Shown here in pieces: positions 60,338 through 64,000 of a stretch of 64,000 nt of DNA. Source of the stretch: Candidatus Poribacteria bacterium (lineage in GTDB: Bacteria > Poribacteria > WGA-4E > JAJDTR01); the NCBI GenBank assembly GCA_022827055.1, contig JAJDTR010000140.1, forward strand, positions 1 to 64,000, in the 5' to 3' direction. Each line of letters begins with the position of its first letter. Position 1 is the first letter of the stretch. A program made the translations under genes and the position numbers. The notes beneath the pieces were generated by a model. It saw only the letters and a program-made list of their open reading frames with translations. It was not told where the DNA came from and made no database searches.

Positions 60338-61170
60338 GTGATGGTACTGGAAACCACCAGCGACTTTTTCACAGGTCAACCAATAAAGCCAGATGGTTAA
60401 AATCTCAGACGCTTTTCTGGAACACTCAATTGACAACCTTTGTTATGCCACTTACATGTACAAAGTCGAGCTAAGGTCACTTTTGGGTGCGTGGGAAGCC
60501 AAAGCACCGACTCATTGGAACACAGATAATCTAGGGGGTAGCGTATCACTCCGCCGCTCATCTGTTCGTTCCTTATTATACTATACACGTGTAAAGTATT
60601 CAATGCAAAGTCAGATGCGTTTCCCCTGAGTTTTGAGGGAATCAACCTTGCGTTTCAACCCCCTTTCTGGTAAACTTTCCGCTCATGTGTTTTGGCATGC
60701 TCAAAGCATGATTGAGTAATTGGCGGCGAAGCCTTTCTTGGTCATTCCAAGAGATATTTTATTTGCTTTCTTGGTTCCCATGATACACTTTGGAGATTAA
60801 AGAGCAATCGGAGACTTGATAATGCCCAATTGCTTCGATTTGAGAATCGAATATGGGTCTCGCACTTGGAGTCCGAGACTCGTAGTGTAACGTCGGGTTT
60901 CACGATAGCTGTCTGGCGCGACCATCAAATTGAAGAACAGTGACATAGTGTGATTTTGGGATTGATAACGTATGCTATCGACTGTTCAACCGACCCAAAA
61001 AACTAATCACGCATCCATTCCTTGATTCCCGAGGGCTACTAAATTTTTGCGTCCATTGCTTAAGTTCCGACCAACTTGCGTTACACACTTATCTGAGTGC
61101 CGAACCCCGCAACTACGTATAGACGACATTCCAAGAACCGACTCCCTTCTCTCGTTCTTCATCTCCATTT

Positions 61171-62622
61171 ATGACTCCTAAGAATTCGTTTACGCGTTTT
61201 ATCTTTATTCTGATTGACGGCTCGCCGTATCAAATATTTAAAGATCTGGTCAGCGATGGCACCTTACCAAACATAAAAAGATATGTGATAGATCGGGGCT
61301 CGTTCAAGAAGGCTGTTTCGACATTTCCATCAGCAACAGGTCCCGCTTTTATTCCCTTCTTTATGGGGCTTTTTCCAGGCACCGCGAACGTGCCCGGCCT
61401 TCGTTGGATATCAAAAAGACTGTTCCAAAATCCTCATCGATTCCGGAGTCCGGGGATATGCAGCTACATGGGAATGGATGGGCTTTCCTTTACGGAAGAC
61501 TTGCCGCACAAACCTACTCTGTTTAATTTCTTTTCACCGGTAAGTAATATCTACAACCTATTGACCCGTGGTTGCCCATCGTCCCGAAACCGTACCCGCT
61601 GGATCAAGCCGTTAGCCTACACCTATGCGCATTTTTCTCATCGTTGGAAGTTCGTGAATGCTATCGCGTCAAAAAAGCTATTGAATGCGGTCAAAGGAGG
61701 CGACGAGTTCGTGATGTGTCTCTACCCCGGAGTGGATACGTTCTCCCACCTGTCGCATACGACGTCCGCCTGCGTCCTTGATACGTATAGGGAGATAGAC
61801 AAAACGGTCGGAGACGTTTGTCGGATTCTGCAAGAATCAAACGACTTCGAGAATACACTGATAATGATAACCAGTGATCATGGAATGAGTAATACTCACA
61901 CTCATATTGATATCCCACGTTATTTGGAAAATGCGGGTTTGCGCTGTCTCCACTATCCGCTGCTTTGGAGACAACAAGCTGAATCAGCCAGCATGGTTTC
62001 GGGGAACGGGATGACACACGTCTATTTCAAAAGGGACAATGAAGAGTCAAGCGCGACAGGAAAATCGCAGAAAGGCTGGGGTGAGCGCCTGTCAATGGAG
62101 CGAATCAGTGGTATGGGCGTTATTGATCCGCTACTGGATATTGAAGGACTTGATTTTGTTGCGGGACAAAGCAAAGACAAGAGCATTCTCGTGAAGAAGA
62201 AGACAGGTCAAGGGAAAATCACCTGTCTAAATGAGTCCCTCTCATATGAATTTCGAGGGATTGATCCTCTAGGATACGGGACGTTCTATGAGAATTTGTC
62301 GTATCGTGAGGCGCTCGCTAAAACTTACGATACCGAGTATCCGGACGGACTAGTACAACTGTGGCAGATTTTCCAAGGCGATCGCACGGGAGATTTGGTA
62401 CTAAGCGCCCAACCCGGTTATGACCTACGCGCACGATATGAATATCCCGAACATCACGCCACCCATGGCGCACTGCATGCGCAACAGATGTTGGTACCGC
62501 TCGCAATGAACGTTCCCATTGAGACGGAATACATTCGCACCGTCGACCTGTTTCCGACCGTCTTGAGTTACTTCGGGCACATGGTCGATCTAAGCCAGAT
62601 TGACGGACTGATTGTTCGCTAA
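61171..62622 (+). CDS. Alkaline-phosphatase-superfamily phosphodiesterase (nucleotide pyrophosphatase type)
   Basis: 'FIFILIDGSPYQIFKDLVSDGTLPNIKRYV', 'STFPSATGPAFIPFFMGLFPG', 'MITSDHGMSNTHTHIDI'. Confidence 0.88.
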   Translation: MTPKNSFTRFIFILIDGSPYQIFKDLVSDGTLPNIKRYVIDRGSFKKAVSTFPSATGPAFIPFFMGLFPGTANVPGLRWISKRLFQNPHRFRSPGICSYMGMDGLSFTEDLPHKPTLFNFFSPVSNIYNLLTRGCPSSRNRTRWIKPLAYTYAHFSHRWKFVNAIASKKLLNAVKGGDEFVMCLYPGVDTFSHLSHTTSACVLDTYREIDKTVGDVCRILQESNDFENTLIMITSDHGMSNTHTHIDIPRYLENAGLRCLHYPLLWRQQAESASMVSGNGMTHVYFKRDNEESSATGKSQKGWGERLSMERISGMGVIDPLLDIEGLDFVAGQSKDKSILVKKKTGQGKITCLNESLSYEFRGIDPLGYGTFYENLSYREALAKTYDTEYPDGLVQLWQIFQGDRTGDLVLSAQPGYDLRARYEYPEHHATHGALHAQQMLVPLAMNVPIETEYIRTVDLFPTVLSYFGHMVDLSQIDGLIVR

Positions 62623-62707
62623 TCTACCTCGTTTGGCAATCTATGGGCCTATCCCAGGGACAAATTTTCTGCCAATTGAGTTGAAAATCTGTAGGGGAGC
62701 AAATCTA

Positions 62708-64000
62708 TTGGAAGCGAAATTAAAAGAACTCAAAACCTACCTTGTTGAAGTTGACGACCTACACTCCGCCGCAGCTCTGTTATATTGGGATCAGTCAACC
62801 TATATGCCATCCGGGGGCGCCGCCGCACGCGCGCGCCAAACCGCAACCCTCAGCCGTCTCGCCCATGAGAAGTTCACGGCGCCGGCACTCGGAAGACTCC
62901 TTGATATACTTCAGCCGTACGAAGAACAACTGCCGTATGACTCGGACGACGCAAGCCTCATTCGCGTGACACGACGCGAATATGAACGAGCGATTAAGGT
63001 GCCGCCGGCATTTATGCAAAAACTGTATAGCCACGCCTCCGAATCTTATCAAGTATGGACCGAGGCTAGACCGGCTAATGACTTCACGATGGTGAAGCCG
63101 TATCTTGAAGAAACGCTCACGATGAGTCGTCAGTTAGCCGAATTCTTTCCGGGATACGAGCACATCGCCGATCCACTGATTGACTTTAGCGACTACGGTA
63201 TGAAAGCTTCGGACGTGCGGCGCATTTTTTCCGAATTACGTACTCGGCTCGTGCCCATCGTCGATGCAATTACCGTGCAATCTCCCGCGGATGACTCCTG
63301 CCTGCATCAAACGTTTTCGGAAGAACAGCAATTGAAGTTTGGTATCGAGACTATCAAATGCCTTGGCTACGACTTTGAACGCGGACGACAGGACAAGACG
63401 CATCACCCATTCATGACGAAATTCTCTCTCGGTGATGTTCGCATTACGACTCGTTCAAAAGAGGATGATTTAAGTGATGCACTCTTCAGTACGATGCATG
63501 AAGCCGGGCACGGGATGTACGAACAGGGAATCCGAATGGAATTCGACGGGACGCCGCTTGCCAATGGCACGTCTTCGGGAGTCCACGAAAGCCAGTCACG
63601 CCTCTGGGAGAATGTCGTTGGGCGGAGCAGGAGATTCTGGAGCTGTTTCTATCCCAAGCTCCAAGCTGAATTTACTAATCAACTTGGCACCGTATCCTTG
63701 GAGACTTTTTATCGTGCAATTAACAAAGTTGAGAAATCGCTCATCCGCACTGACGCCGACGAAGTAACTTATAATCTACATGTACTGCTCCGATTTGATC
63801 TAGAGTTGGATCTGCTTGAGGGAACCCTAACAGTGGCGGACTTGCCCGAATCGTGGCGGGAGCGTTTTCAAACAGATTTTGGGATTGTCCCTCCGGATGA
63901 CCGGGACGGGGTCCTCCAGGATGTCCATTGGTACAGCGGACCAATTGGTGGAGCGTTTCAAGGATACACCCTGGGTAACATCCTTGGCGCACAGTTTTTC
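62708..64000 (+). CDS. Carboxypeptidase Taq (M32) metallopeptidase, truncated by window edge; not in the ORF track
   Basis: Hand translation from TTG 62708: LEAKLKELKTYLVEVDDLHSAAALLYWDQSTYMPSGGAAARARQ…KFSLGDVRITTR…LFSTMHEAGHGMYEQGI…SGVHESQSRLWENVVGRS…YNLHVLLRFDLE; HExxH motif HEAGH; no stop to the window end. Confidence 0.92.
   Translation, partial: MEAKLKELKTYLVEVDDLHSAAALLYWDQSTYMPSGGAAARARQTATLSRLAHEKFTAPALGRLLDILQPYEEQLPYDSDDASLIRVTRREYERAIKVPPAFMQKLYSHASESYQVWTEARPANDFTMVKPYLEETLTMSRQLAEFFPGYEHIADPLIDFSDYGMKASDVRRIFSELRTRLVPIVDAITVQSPADDSCLHQTFSEEQQLKFGIETIKCLGYDFERGRQDKTHHPFMTKFSLGDVRITTRSKEDDLSDALFSTMHEAGHGMYEQGIRMEFDGTPLANGTSSGVHESQSRLWENVVGRSRRFWSCFYPKLQAEFTNQLGTVSLETFYRAINKVEKSLIRTDADEVTYNLHVLLRFDLELDLLEGTLTVADLPESWRERFQTDFGIVPPDDRDGVLQDVHWYSGPIGGAFQGYTLGNILGAQFF

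Larger units (their letters stand above)
59602..60628. mobile_element. Non-autonomous element, 1027 bp, 10-bp target-site duplication AGTTTTGAGG (59592–59601 and 60629–60638)
   Basis: Left end CAGGGGAAACGCACCTAA, right end TCAGATGCGTTTCCCCTG; same terminal repeat as 32665–32900; no recognisable transposase inside. Confidence 0.87.

Overview
The window is mostly a conserved chromosomal backbone from a Gram-negative-type bacterium. The C-terminal motif 'LLPNYPNPFNPETWIPYQL' resembles sequences I associate with Candidatus Poribacteria; that taxonomic guess is inference only. Recognisable blocks are: (i) a minus-strand cluster tRNA-Thr–rpmG–tRNA-Trp–secE–nusG–rplK–rplA–[L10 leader]–rplJ–rplL, not followed by rpoB; (ii) rplU–rpmA … obgE–proB–(small ORF)–proA; (iii) single genes including hemE, mutS, rng/rne, nadC, pcm, ogt, fur and an amidase; (iv) surface and export genes: a BamA-like protein fused to DUF4097-like and CBM9-like modules, an SLBB export protein, a PorV/PorQ-like protein, an IPT/dockerin-like protein with a C-terminal sorting-type domain, and an 11-haem cytochrome; and (v) an adjacent PorY-like/PorX-like (response regulator–PglZ) pair. 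The track misses rpmG (too short) and an M32 carboxypeptidase running off the right edge. The best second-look items are two elements sharing 'CAGGGGAAACGCAYCT' terminal inverted repeats, each flanked by a perfect 10-bp target duplication; the PorX/PorY-like operon together with PorV-like and sorting-domain proteins; the DUF4097–CBM9–BamA fusion; a higBA locus with only a toxin stub left; a decayed epimerase whose true C-terminus is readable out of frame; a frameshifted zinc-ribbon/DUF2007 gene; and a SecE with extra transmembrane segments. No CRISPR array, rRNA or prophage was seen.
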